Positions 47,220 to 55,909 of a stretch of 64,000 nucleotides of DNA are shown here, in pieces. Origin of the DNA: Phycisphaerae bacterium (lineage in GTDB: Bacteria; Planctomycetota; Phycisphaerae; Phycisphaerales; UBA1924). Location of the stretch: contig JAEUIZ010000048.1 in the NCBI GenBank assembly GCA_016793805.1, positions 1-64,000 on the forward strand. The letters run 5' to 3'. Positions within the stretch are counted from its first letter, which is position 1, and every line of letters begins with the position of its first letter. Position numbers and translations under genes: made by a program. A model generated the notes under the pieces. That model saw nothing but the letters and a program-made list of their open reading frames with translations, made no database searches and was not told where the DNA came from.

Positions 47220-48676
47220 CGGCGGGATCCTTCCCCGGGAGACGCCCAACGTCCGACGCGGCGATCCACCGGCGTCGGCTCCTCGCCGCCCGCCTGAAGA
47301 TTAGTCGCGGGTTCTGTCGGGGGCGCGCCCGCGGCACGCGAGGAGTCGCGGCGTTGAGGGGGCCTGGCCTGCGGGCGAGCGGTCGGGGTGGGGGCCGATG
47401 GGCGTGCCGCGGGGCGATCCGGCGTCGGGCTCGACGCGGGTTGGGAGTGCTCGGCGCCCGCGTTGGGGCCGCGGTCGGATGCCGGGGCGCGCGAGAGCGA
47501 GTCGAGGACGCCGACCTCGCGGAGGTAGGCCACGCGCGGGCGCTCCGACGACACGTCGAGGACGGCTTCGAGGACCATCGCGCGCTCGAGTGGTCCGTCG
47601 CCCTCGGCGGGGGCGAGGCCGGCCTCGACGCGGAGGCGCCACTGCAGCGAGCGCGAGACGACGTGATCGAGGGCGGATTGCATCGCGTCGGCGTCCAAGA
47701 TGCCCTGTGCGCCGGGCCAGGTGGGCGTGCGGCGCAACTCGTCGTCGAGGTCCACACGGGTTCGGACGATCTGTGCGGCGGCCTCGGGGCCGATCCCCGG
47801 GACGGTGGCGAGCACGTCGGCGGAGGCGGTCAGCAGGTCGATGCGGCCCGGCAGGTAGGGATCGGGCGAAGTGGCCAGGCAGTCGAGCGGAATCGCCCAG
47901 GTGTCCACGGGGATGGTGAACTCGGAGCGCATCGTGGCGATGAGCTCCGAGGTCGTTCGGAACTGTTTGCCCGAACCCATGAGTTTCTTGACGGCCTCGC
48001 CCGCGCCGCCGCCGAAGCGGGCGTCGAGGTCGCGGCCGAGGCGATCGGACCAGGGCGTGTTGAGGTTGATTCGTTGCCGCCCGATGCTGTCCTCGGCGGA
48101 GTCGACGCCGGCCTGCACGTTCGGATCGGCGCTGAAGACGGTGAGGCGTGAGCGCACAGGGGTGTCGCCCGCGTCGAGGAAGTCGGGCGGGATGCCGGGG
48201 AGGCGGAGGACGTCCTCGACGCTGCCGAAGGGGCGGGCGGCGACGATCGCGCTGGCGACGGAGGCGTCGCACTGGGTGACGGCGGCGATCATCTGGGCGG
48301 TAGCGGTGTTGAGGTTGAGGCGGGCGGCCTCGGAGGCGAGGAGTTCGGGAGAGTCGGGCGAGCCGTCGCGGTCTGGGCTCGCGTCCACGGGCACGAGCCG
48401 CACGACGGCGCGGCGTCCATTGGCGGCGGTGTACAGGTCCCAGGTCTCGGTCAGGCTGGGCGGCTTCCCGACGAGCAGGTCGCGGCGCTGGTCGGCGAGT
48501 TCGGCGAGGGCGGCCTGGACGCCGGACCACGCGAGGGCGCGTGATTGGAGGCGCCAGGCGTCGGCGGATCCGGAGGCGAGCGAGGCGCCCCCGAGCACGA
48601 GGGCCGAGGCGCCGCTGAGGGCGGCGACGGCGACGACGACGAGGACGACGAGGATGACGACGGCGCGGCGGTTCAA
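47216..48676 (-). CDS. gspK: T2SS minor pseudopilin GspK (486 aa)
   Basis: A large minor pseudopilin expected at the tip of the pseudopilus. The TTG at 48676, overlapping the gspJ stop (TTGA), starts MNRRA followed by a pseudopilin-type hydrophobic helix (VVILVVLVVVAVAALSGAS) lacking Glu at position 5, as is usual for GspK. The body contains helix-hairpin-helix-like segments typical of GspK (LNLNTATAQMIAAV, VLATVPGIGPEAAAQIV). The tail from about 400 is Pro/Ala/Ser-rich and likely disordered; GspK proteins are commonly about 320 residues, so this one is extended. Open sequence upstream of the TTG belongs to the overlapping gspJ. Confidence 0.82.
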   Translation of the reverse strand: MNRRAVVILVVLVVVAVAALSGASALVLGGASLASGSADAWRLQSRALAWSGVQAALAELADQRRDLLVGKPPSLTETWDLYTAANGRRAVVRLVPVDASPDRDGSPDSPELLASEAARLNLNTATAQMIAAVTQCDASVASAIVAARPFGSVEDVLRLPGIPPDFLDAGDTPVRSRLTVFSADPNVQAGVDSAEDSIGRQRINLNTPWSDRLGRDLDARFGGGAGEAVKKLMGSGKQFRTTSELIATMRSEFTIPVDTWAIPLDCLATSPDPYLPGRIDLLTASADVLATVPGIGPEAAAQIVRTRVDLDDELRRTPTWPGAQGILDADAMQSALDHVVSRSLQWRLRVEAGLAPAEGDGPLERAMVLEAVLDVSSERPRVAYLREVGVLDSLSRAPASDRGPNAGAEHSQPASSPTPDRPAARPSAPTPTARPQARPPQRRDSSRAAGAPPTEPATNLQAGGEEPTPVDRRVGRWASPGEGSRR

Positions 48677-49467
48677 CTGGACTGCCTCCAGGCCGCGCCG
48701 GGGCCGTCGGGGACCACGATCACGCGGACGCGGTCGGGGGATCCGAGGCGCTCGTCGGCATCGCGGGCACGCGGGCGTCGGCGATCGTCGGGTTGCTCGC
48801 CACGAGTGGGTGGCGGCGTCTGGCGCGAAACGGAGGCGGGCTGGCGGTCGTCCGCGGGGAGCGGGGGGCCGAGCCAGACCGAGACCTCGATGGCGGCGGG
48901 GAGGTCCTTGGCGGAGGCGGAGTCGAACTCGTCGCGCCACTCGCGGCCGTCGAAGTAGCGGAAGCGCAGGGCGCGCACGTCGCCGGCGACGGGCTCGAGG
49001 GCGGGCGGCTCGGGCGCGCTGGCGGTGATCGGCCAGCGGCGAGCGCGGAGTTCGTTGGCCTCGGGCGAGAAGGCGTATTCGGAGGCGATGAGGTCGGTCG
49101 GCGCGACGCCGCCGCGGCCCGCGTCCGCCGGCGCGAGCGCGCCACCCTCTGTCCCGTCAGTCCCTGCCGCCCCTGACGCCCCTGCTCCCCCAGCGTCGAG
49201 CCAGCGTCCGCGAGAGAGGATGCGGAGGTCAGTGGGGGTGCCACGGATGCCCGCGCCGAGTCGAGGGTCGCCGGCGATGGCGCCGGTGAGGTCGTCCTCG
49301 AGGCGTTGGAAGAGGGAGGCGACGGCGGCGTGGGTGCGGGCGTCGCCGACCAGGCGTGTGCGTGCGCCGAGGAGTTGCCAGAAGAAGGTGTAGGCGGCGC
49401 CGGAGAGCATGGCGATCAGGCCGAGGGCGAGGAGGACCTCGATGAGGGTGTAGGCGCGGCGGGTCAT
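48673..49467 (-). CDS. gspJ: T2SS minor pseudopilin GspJ (264 aa)
   Basis: The N-terminus MTRRAYTLIEVLLALGLIAM is a prepilin leader plus hydrophobic helix with Glu at mature position 5; the residue before the predicted cut is Ala instead of Gly. The body has the GspJ-like pattern of a helix with many Arg followed by beta segments (LRFRYFDGREWRDEFDS). An Ala/Gly/Thr-rich loop near 95-115 and a basic, Pro-rich insert near 205-235 lengthen it. It overlaps gspI upstream (49464-49467) and gspK downstream by 4 bp each. Confidence 0.82.
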   Translation of the reverse strand: MTRRAYTLIEVLLALGLIAMLSGAAYTFFWQLLGARTRLVGDARTHAAVASLFQRLEDDLTGAIAGDPRLGAGIRGTPTDLRILSRGRWLDAGGAGASGAAGTDGTEGGALAPADAGRGGVAPTDLIASEYAFSPEANELRARRWPITASAPEPPALEPVAGDVRALRFRYFDGREWRDEFDSASAKDLPAAIEVSVWLGPPLPADDRQPASVSRQTPPPTRGEQPDDRRRPRARDADERLGSPDRVRVIVVPDGPGAAWRQSS

Positions 49468-50033
49468 GGTCGCGCCCCCGGCGGCGGCGTGCGAGGCGGC
49501 GGGGAGGTTCGCGGCGCGGCCTCGCGGGCGCGGCGGGCGATCTCGTCCTCGGCGCCCGGGGAGTCGGACTCGACCGCCCGGAGCCGCACGAGTTGGTGCA
49601 GGGTGAACGCGGCCTCCTCGACGCCCGAGGGCGTGAGGCGCTTGGCGGTCACGGTGACGTGCGTCAGTCCGGAGAAGGAGGAGGGCGTGGTGTCGATGTC
49701 GAGTTCCCAGCCGTCGTCGGCGGGCTGGGCGTCGTCGGCGTCGGGGTCGAGGGAGCGATGGCGGACGGGGCCGTGGAGGGTCTGGGGCGTGTCGATGCCG
49801 GCCTCGATGCGGGCGATGGCGGTGCGGGCGAGGTCGGCGGCGCGAGCGGCGAGGCGGGCGCGGGACTGGGCGGTGAGGGCTCCGTCGATGGAGGAGAGGA
49901 TCGCCAGGCCGGCGCCGACGAAGATGGCGAGAGCGAGGATGACCTCGAAGAGGAGTGCGGCTCGGGCCGATGGGCGTCGCGTCGCGCGGCGGCGCGCGGC
50001 ACGAGGCGCGGCGATGTGGCCGGTGGGCGTCAT
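49464..50033 (-). CDS. gspI: T2SS minor pseudopilin, GspI-like (189 aa)
   Basis: A 27-residue basic leader precedes a pseudopilin-type hydrophobic helix (LLFEVILALAIFVGAG) with the conserved Glu, but the usual Gly-Phe-Thr start is replaced by Ala-Leu-Leu. The body is short with beta segments (LDIDTTPSSFSGLTHVTVTA) and a Pro-rich tail. Position between gspH and gspJ and small size favour GspI. The ATG overlaps the gspH stop by 4 bp. Because the leader is long and unusual, whether the prepilin peptidase cuts it is uncertain. Confidence 0.75.
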   Translation of the reverse strand: MTPTGHIAAPRAARRRATRRPSARAALLFEVILALAIFVGAGLAILSSIDGALTAQSRARLAARAADLARTAIARIEAGIDTPQTLHGPVRHRSLDPDADDAQPADDGWELDIDTTPSSFSGLTHVTVTAKRLTPSGVEEAAFTLHQLVRLRAVESDSPGAEDEIARRAREAAPRTSPPPRTPPPGARP

Positions 50034-50833
50034 GGCCTGGGCTCCGGCTGGGTCGTGCGGCCGGTTGGCGCGGGTGCTCGCGTCTCGCGCGGGTGATCCG
50101 GGGGGAGGTCTACGGGCTCGTTCTGCGCGGAGGTGACGGGCGCGGGTCGGAGCATGCCGTCCCAGGCGCGGATGGCGAAGCGACGGGAGTCGCCGCCGGC
50201 GGAGAGGGAGACGGGCGAGGCGGGCCAGATCGTGCCGTCGGGGAGGACGGTGGCGAGGCGGAGGGGAGCGTCGAGGGGCGCGAGGCTCGGCGAGTCGTCG
50301 GAGGAGTCGGTGCGCGGGCCGGGCGAGACGGAGACGCCGTCGGTCAGCGGGATGAGCCGGAGCGAAGAGCGGGCGTCGGGGCGCGGATCGCGCAGGCCGG
50401 GGGAGCGTGGAGCGGTGTCGCGCGGGGCGGCGGCGGACGATCGGGCGGATGCGTTCCGTGGCGGCGCGGCGGGAGGGCGGTCGGCGGTGGCCGGTCGATC
50501 CTCGGCGTCGTCGGAGTCGCCGGGGGACAAGGGTGCGAGGTCGAGCGAGTCGGTGGAGACGTGCTCGACGCGGAGTTCGATGAGGCCGTCGGCGCGCGTC
50601 GTGAGGCTGATGGTGCGGGCTTTGCCGTCGCGCACGGCGTCGGCGCGGGCGTCGAGGATGGTGGCCTGGATGAGGTCGGCGGCGTTGTCGAGGCGGGCCG
50701 AGGGGAGCAGGTTGGCGAGGGAGGGGACGACGAGGGCGGTGGCGGCGGCGAGGATGGCCAGGACGATGAGGACTTCGAGGACGGTAAAGCCGGTCGCGAG
50801 GGAAGGCCGGCGCGTGGCGAGGAGTGCTCGCAT
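50030..50833 (-). CDS. gspH: T2SS minor pseudopilin GspH (267 aa)
   Basis: The ATG at 50833 gives the leader MRALLATRRPSLATG, then FTVLEVLIVLAILAAATALV, a canonical prepilin site with Gly at -1 and Glu at +5. GspH-like features include a helix with ADLIQATILDARADAVRDGK followed by beta strands (ARTISLTTRADGLIELRVE). A Pro/Ala/Arg-rich segment at about 120-165 interrupts the domain and makes it longer than the typical 150-200 residues. It starts 14 bp after gspG and overlaps gspI by 4 bp. The upstream in-frame extension is antisense-like composition and is not included. Confidence 0.82.
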   Translation of the reverse strand: MRALLATRRPSLATGFTVLEVLIVLAILAAATALVVPSLANLLPSARLDNAADLIQATILDARADAVRDGKARTISLTTRADGLIELRVEHVSTDSLDLAPLSPGDSDDAEDRPATADRPPAAPPRNASARSSAAAPRDTAPRSPGLRDPRPDARSSLRLIPLTDGVSVSPGPRTDSSDDSPSLAPLDAPLRLATVLPDGTIWPASPVSLSAGGDSRRFAIRAWDGMLRPAPVTSAQNEPVDLPPDHPRETRAPAPTGRTTQPEPRP

Positions 50834-50847
50834 GGCGCCCAGCCCTT

Positions 50848-51354
50848 CTACTTGGGCCTCGGGGAGGGCAGAGGCGGGGCGTCGATGGGACCGCTGCCGT
50901 CGCCGCTGGAGGTGGTCCACGAGGTGAGGTCGTCTTCGGTGCCGTCCTGCTTGTCGGGGCCGTAGGACCAGAGGTCGAAGCGGGACTCGTCGCCGTGCTC
51001 GGAGACCTGGCGATAGCCCCAAGGGCTGCCCCAGCGATCGGTGGGCATGGGCTCCTTGAGGTAGCCCTTCCACTTGGTCTGGTCGGCCTCGGCGTCGAGG
51101 GCGGTCTTGTCCCAGAGGACCTTGACGCCCTCCTCGTCCTTGGGGTACCGCTCGAAGTCGTGGCGGAAGAGGTCGAGGGCCTGTTTGAAGTTGTTGAGGT
51201 CGATCTTGACGGTGTCGCGCTTGGCGTCGTCGCGGCGCGAGAAGAGGGCGACGCCGATGAGCCCCGAGAGGGCGAGGATGATCGCGATGACGATCATGAC
51301 CTCGATGAGGGTGAAGGCTCGGCGAGCGATGGGTGTTCGGCGGTGGGTGGTCAT
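50848..51354 (-). CDS. gspG: T2SS major pseudopilin GspG (168 aa)
   Basis: The main building block of the pseudopilus. The leader ends RRA, followed by FTLIEVMIVIAIILALSGL, with Glu at +5 and Ala instead of Gly at -1. The C-terminal half carries the GspG signature region (YPKDEEGVKVLW, DRWGSPWGYR, DLWSYGPDKQDGTEDD), whose Asp-rich end matches the calcium-binding loop of GspG. Size and layout are normal. It lies 169 bp downstream of gspF, so it may also have its own promoter, as expected for the most abundant component. Confidence 0.92.
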   Translation of the reverse strand: MTTHRRTPIARRAFTLIEVMIVIAIILALSGLIGVALFSRRDDAKRDTVKIDLNNFKQALDLFRHDFERYPKDEEGVKVLWDKTALDAEADQTKWKGYLKEPMPTDRWGSPWGYRQVSEHGDESRFDLWSYGPDKQDGTEDDLTSWTTSSGDGSGPIDAPPLPSPRPK

Positions 51355-51523
51355 GGCTCCGTCCCTTCAAATCCGCGGGCGATGCCGCGGGCATCCGATT
51401 AGTCCACACTAGCCGGATCGGCGCTCGGCATCAAGGCGTAGGAAAGGTGAAAGTCGGGAGGTCCCGTCCAGACACCGGCCGGGGTGGTCGAGGCGGAGGG
51501 CGCACCAAGAGCGTGGCGGAGAG

Positions 51524-52714
51524 TCAGAAGCCGGCTTGCAGTCGAGTCATCGGCAGGATGAGTCCGGCGGCGACAGTCGCGACGACGAGCGCGATGAGCA
51601 GGAGCAGGACGGGCTCGACCAGGCGGAGGGCGACGCCGAGCATGCGATCGACGCGGGCCTCGATGGTGGAGGCGATGGTGAGCAGGACCTCGTCGAGGTT
51701 GTTGGCGGTTTCGGCGACGGCGATCATCTCGACCACATCGTCGGTGAGGAGGCCCGAGGCCCCCAGCGGGGTGGCGAGGGTCTGGCCCGCGCGGACGGAC
51801 TCGACGGCGGCGTCGATGGCTTCTTCGAGGAGGACGTTGCCGGCGGCGTCACGTGCGATCTGCATGGCGGCGAGCATGGGGATGCCGTTGGCCAGCATGG
51901 TCCCGAGGAGGCGGCAGAAGCGAGCGGCGGCGAGGGATCGGAGGATCGGGCCGAGGATGGGCGCGCGGGTGCGGGCGATGGCGAGGCGTCGGCGGACGCG
52001 GGGGCGCGAGGTGTAGGACCAGAGGGCGGCGGCGAGGACGGCGAGGACGAGGAGGGTGATCGGGCCGTAGGTCCCGACGAGGGTGCTGATGCCGAAGACG
52101 AGTTTGGTGACGGTGGGGAGCGGGTTGACCTGGGCGAAGATGGGCTTGAACTTGGGGACGAAGACGCCGAAGATGACGCCGAGGACGATGGCGCCGAAGC
52201 CGACGAGGACGAGGGGGTAGACGAGGTTGCCGATGACCTTGCCGCGGAGTTCGGCCTGACCCTGGACGAACTGTCCGAGGCGAGCCATGACTTCTTCGAG
52301 GAATCCGCCCTTCTCGCCGGCGCGGACCATGGCGACGTGGACGGGGGGGAAGACCTCGGGGTGTCGGGTCATGGCGTGGGCGAGGTCGTCGCCCTGGGAG
52401 ACGGCCTCGGCGAGGTCGCGGCAGACGGCCGAGAGCGCGGGAGAGGACTTGCGCCCGCCGAGGAGTTTGAGCGCCCGCAGGACGGGGACGCCCGCGCGCA
52501 GGAGGTCGGCGATCTGGAGGTAGGTCCCGGCGAGTTTGCGGGCGCTGATGCGCCGCCGCCAGGACAGGGCGCGATCCTCGCGGACCTTGATGGCGACGGG
52601 GACGAGTTGCCGGGACTCGAGTTCGGCGAGGACGGCCTGCTCGGAGGCGCCGTTGAGCACGCCGGCGACGCGCTGGCCCGTGGGGTTGAGGGCGGTGTAG
52701 GCGAAGAGCGGCAT
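51524..52714 (-). CDS. gspF: T2SS inner-membrane platform protein GspF
   Basis: A 396-residue polytopic protein of normal GspF/PilC length, with two copies of the T2SF domain: FLRLGxxL-like QIADLLRAGVPVLRALKLL near 65-85 and FCRLLGTMLANGIPMLAAM near 270-290, each followed by hydrophobic segments near 170-195, 215-235 and 370-390. It forms the platform that contacts the ATPase GspE. It is the first T2SS gene of the operon. In most systems gspE sits directly upstream; here a glutathione peroxidase gene does, 42 bp away. Confidence 0.93.
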   Translation of the reverse strand: MPLFAYTALNPTGQRVAGVLNGASEQAVLAELESRQLVPVAIKVREDRALSWRRRISARKLAGTYLQIADLLRAGVPVLRALKLLGGRKSSPALSAVCRDLAEAVSQGDDLAHAMTRHPEVFPPVHVAMVRAGEKGGFLEEVMARLGQFVQGQAELRGKVIGNLVYPLVLVGFGAIVLGVIFGVFVPKFKPIFAQVNPLPTVTKLVFGISTLVGTYGPITLLVLAVLAAALWSYTSRPRVRRRLAIARTRAPILGPILRSLAAARFCRLLGTMLANGIPMLAAMQIARDAAGNVLLEEAIDAAVESVRAGQTLATPLGASGLLTDDVVEMIAVAETANNLDEVLLTIASTIEARVDRMLGVALRLVEPVLLLLIALVVATVAAGLILPMTRLQAGF

Positions 52715-52756
52715 GGGCGAGAGAGAGGATACCGCGCCCGGGCCGTGAGGCGGGCG

Positions 52757-53473
52757 CTACTTGGAAGGCCCGAGGAGTTCCTGGACCTTCTCGACGAGGG
52801 CGGGCTCGAGGCCGTCGCGTTTCTTGGCGTCGAAGCGGGCGACGACGTTGCCGGCGCGGTCGAGGACGAACTTGGTGAAGTTCCACTTGGGATCGCCGCC
52901 GATGGGCGCGGGCTGGGCAGAGAGGCGCTTGTAGAGCGGGTGCTGGTCTGGGCCCTTGACGGAGATCTTCTCGAACATCGGGAAGGTGACGCTGAACTTG
53001 TCCTTGCAGAAGGCGGCGATGTCGGCGTTGGACCCGGGCTCCTGTCCGCCGAAGTTGTTGGCGGGGAACCCGAGGATGACGAGGCCCTTGTCCTTGTTGT
53101 CGGTGTAGAACTTCTGGAGGTGCTCGTATTGGGCGGTGTACCCGCACTTGCTGGCGACGTTGACGATGACGACGACGCTGCCGCGGTAGTCGGCGAGGTT
53201 CTTGTCGGTGCCGTCGATCATCTTCATGGTGAAGGCGAGGGCGTCGGTGGGCTCGGCGGCGGACTTGGGGAGTTCGACTGGCGCGGTCGGGGCCGAGGGG
53301 GTCGAGGGCGCGGAGGGAGTTGAGGGGGTGGAAGGAGTCGAGGGCTTCGATGGGGTCGAGGGCTTGGAAGGGAGCGAGGGCTTCGAAGGCAGCGATGGGA
53401 CCGAGGGCTGGGCGACCGCGGACTGGAGCCCCACGAGCGCGGCGAGCGAGGCGGCAAGGGCATGGCGAACCAT
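52757..53473 (-). CDS. Exported glutathione peroxidase-family protein (238 aa)
   Basis: A thiol peroxidase that reduces hydroperoxides, with Cys in the active site (NVASKCGYT, Cys110), the partner Gln in FGGQEPG (Gln144) and Trp197 in KWNFTKF. The N-terminus is a signal peptide (about 1-22), so the enzyme acts outside the cytoplasm, where thioredoxin or another thiol donor rather than glutathione must serve it. Between signal and domain is a linker of about 45 residues built from PSKPS and PSTPS units. It precedes gspF by 42 bp on the same strand. Confidence 0.92.
   Translation of the reverse strand: MVRHALAASLAALVGLQSAVAQPSVPSLPSKPSLPSKPSTPSKPSTPSTPSTPSAPSTPSAPTAPVELPKSAAEPTDALAFTMKMIDGTDKNLADYRGSVVVIVNVASKCGYTAQYEHLQKFYTDNKDKGLVILGFPANNFGGQEPGSNADIAAFCKDKFSVTFPMFEKISVKGPDQHPLYKRLSAQPAPIGGDPKWNFTKFVLDRAGNVVARFDAKKRDGLEPALVEKVQELLGPSK
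53270..53404 (-). repeat. Short tandem repeat encoding a Pro/Ser/Thr linker
   Basis: Inside the glutathione peroxidase gene, roughly 9-bp units encode PSx triplets (PSLPSK, PSTPSK, PSTPST, PSAPST), grading into each other. It is typical of a flexible spacer on an exported enzyme and liable to length change in steps of three codons. Confidence 0.8.
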
Positions 53474-53556
53474 GAGCGTCTCCTGAATAGGCGAGCGGTC
53501 TGTGTCCCGGAGTGCAAGCGTAGGAACGCGCGGCGCGCGGGCGAGGTGGGGGTCGG

Positions 53557-55725
53557 TTATGGCCGGACGCGCGGGACGGGGAGCGTGGTCTCGATGGCCT
53601 CGGACTCGGTGCCGTAGGCGTAGGTCTCGTACCCGGGCATGATGAACCGCACGATGACCTTGCGATCGGGGATCGTGCGCTTGCCCTCGAACGAGGCGAG
53701 CCGGACGGTGGCTTTCGTGTCGGCGAGCGTGGCCTCGAAGCGGGCGAGGCGGAAGTCCCCGTCGCGGAAGGCCCAGCCGTCGCCGGCGTCCTCGTAGAGG
53801 GTGCCGGTGGCCCTGCCGTCGGCGTCGAAGCAGACGAGGAGGGTGAGGGGATCGAGGGGCTTCTGGTCGACGTGCTGCATCACCGGGCCGACGGGGACGA
53901 TGGCGCCTGGGCGGATGAGGAGGTCCGGGAGTTCGCGCTGCATGACGTCTTCGAGTTTGAACCCGCGCCAGTTGAGCGGGCGCACGGGGGTGCGTGTGCG
54001 GTCGGGGACCATCTGCGGGACGACGCAGACATCGCCGCCGAGGAGGAAGGTGTCGTCCTCGGAGCGGAGGGCGGGGTCGCGCGAATCGGCGAAGAAGGCG
54101 GGTCGGACCACGGGCGAGCCGCGGGTGTGGGCCTCGTGGAAGAGGGTGTAGAGGTAGGGCATGAGTTGGTAGCGGCGGTCGAGTGCCTGTCGGCAGACCT
54201 TCTCGACCTCGGGCCCGAAGGACCAGGGCTCCTTGTCGATGTTGCCCTTGCCGGTGTGCCCGCGGGCGAAGGGGAGCATGGCGCCGATGCCCATCCAGCG
54301 GCCGAAGAGGAGGCCCTCCTGCCCGGCGGGTCCGTTGCCGGCGAAGCCGCCGATGTCCGGGCCGGCGAAGGGCTGGGCGGAGAGGCCCATGTTGACGCTC
54401 ATCGAGACGGAGGCTTCGAGGTGCTCCCAGTCGGCGGAGTTGTCGCCGGTCCACATGGCGGCGTATCGCTGCCCGCCGAGGTAGTTGGCGCGGGAGAGGA
54501 CGAAGGGTCGCTTATCGGGGTTGGCGGCCATGACGCCCTCGCGCGTGGCCTTGACCATGAGCATCCCGTAGACGTTGTGGAAGCGGGCGTGGGGGCCGGG
54601 GCCGCCGAGCGAGGCGTCGGCGCGGTGGAGGTTGTCCTCGGGCATGGTCTTGGACTTGACGTTGAAGACGGCGGGCTCGTTCATGTCGTTCCAGACGCCA
54701 TCGATGCCGGTGGCCATGAAGTCCTTGTAGAGCCCGGCCCACCAGGTGCGCACGTCCTGCCTCGTGTAGTCAGGAAAGACGCACATCCCGGGCCAGACCT
54801 CGCCCTGGTAGGTTGTGCCGTCGGCCTTCTTGACCCAGGCGTCGATCGCGGTGCCGGAGTCGAAGATCGAGTAGCCCGGCTCGGCCTTGATCCCCGGGTC
54901 GATCATCCAGACGGTGTGGAAGCCCTGGGCGTGGAGGTCGGCGTTGAGGGCCTTGGGGTCGGGGAAGTGCTGCGGGTCAAAGGTGAAGCAGCGGTACCCG
55001 CGCATGTAGTCGATGTCCATCCAGATCACGTCGCAGGGGATCTGCCGATCGCGGAAGCCCTTGGCGATCTCGCGGACCTTGGAGTCGGGGTAGTAGGAAT
55101 AGCGGCACTGGTGGTAGCCGAGGGCCCACTTCGGGGGCATCTCGATCTTGCCGGTGAGGTCGGCGAGGGCATGGACGACGGCGAGGGCCGAGGGCCGCTC
55201 GATGACGACGACGGGGAAGGCCGGTCCCTCGGCGGCGAAGCGGATGGAGGAGGAGAGGTCGATCTCGGTGCGCCAGGTGGTGTCGGCCAAGACGCCGAAC
55301 GCGGTGCCGTCGGGGCGCACGGCGAGGACCCAGGGGTGAGACTGGTAAAGCGAGGCGGCGGGATCGGCGTACCCATAGGCGTCGGTGTTCCAGAGGGTGA
55401 CGGTTCGGCCGTTGCGGAGGAGCGGGCCGGTGACGCAGCCCGTGCCGTAGAGGGAGGTGCCGTCGGGCACGGCGACGATGGCGACGTGCTTGCCGTCCTC
55501 GACGATGAAGTCCGGCGCGACGGCGGAGGCGGGCGCGGGGCCAAGGGGAGCGAGCGGCCGAACGAGGGCGAAGGAGGGGAGGGCGGCGTTGGCGGCGGCG
55601 GCGTCCTTGTGGAACCGGACGATTCGATCGCCGACGGCCTCGGCGACGCGCTGGGCGTGGGCCGCGGTCCCCGAGATCGCCACCAGCACCGAGACGAAGA
55701 GAATCCGCGCGCGCGCCATGACCAT
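53557..55725 (-). CDS. Secreted GH31 family alpha-glucosidase-like enzyme (722 aa)
   Basis: Glycoside hydrolase family 31, which acts on alpha-linked glucosides or xylosides. The nucleophile motif WNDMNEP is at 345-351 (Asp347) and the acid/base is in WTGDN (Asp428). The barrel start PPKWALGYHQCRYSYYPD and the IWMDIDYM strand are also typical. A signal peptide ends near AHA (residue 24). The ATG at 55725 has GGAG 9 bases upstream; ATG at 55719 is an alternative. It is divergent from an alpha-amylase gene, with 184 bp between starts, which suggests joint use of starch-like glucans. Confidence 0.93.
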   Translation of the reverse strand: MVMARARILFVSVLVAISGTAAHAQRVAEAVGDRIVRFHKDAAAANAALPSFALVRPLAPLGPAPASAVAPDFIVEDGKHVAIVAVPDGTSLYGTGCVTGPLLRNGRTVTLWNTDAYGYADPAASLYQSHPWVLAVRPDGTAFGVLADTTWRTEIDLSSSIRFAAEGPAFPVVVIERPSALAVVHALADLTGKIEMPPKWALGYHQCRYSYYPDSKVREIAKGFRDRQIPCDVIWMDIDYMRGYRCFTFDPQHFPDPKALNADLHAQGFHTVWMIDPGIKAEPGYSIFDSGTAIDAWVKKADGTTYQGEVWPGMCVFPDYTRQDVRTWWAGLYKDFMATGIDGVWNDMNEPAVFNVKSKTMPEDNLHRADASLGGPGPHARFHNVYGMLMVKATREGVMAANPDKRPFVLSRANYLGGQRYAAMWTGDNSADWEHLEASVSMSVNMGLSAQPFAGPDIGGFAGNGPAGQEGLLFGRWMGIGAMLPFARGHTGKGNIDKEPWSFGPEVEKVCRQALDRRYQLMPYLYTLFHEAHTRGSPVVRPAFFADSRDPALRSEDDTFLLGGDVCVVPQMVPDRTRTPVRPLNWRGFKLEDVMQRELPDLLIRPGAIVPVGPVMQHVDQKPLDPLTLLVCFDADGRATGTLYEDAGDGWAFRDGDFRLARFEATLADTKATVRLASFEGKRTIPDRKVIVRFIMPGYETYAYGTESEAIETTLPVPRVRP

Positions 55726-55909
55726 CGAGAGGCTCCAGAGACCCGGGAGTCGAGCGTATGCGGGAAGGTCCGCGGGCGTTGGTTGGGAGCGCGGGAGTTG
55801 GCGGCGGCGGCGGGTGTTTCGGACGTTCGCCGGGGCATGGTCACGTCCGCGGCGGGGGGCGCGGGGCATATCCTCAAGGGCCGGGATGGTTGATCCAGAG
55901 AGGGGAAGC

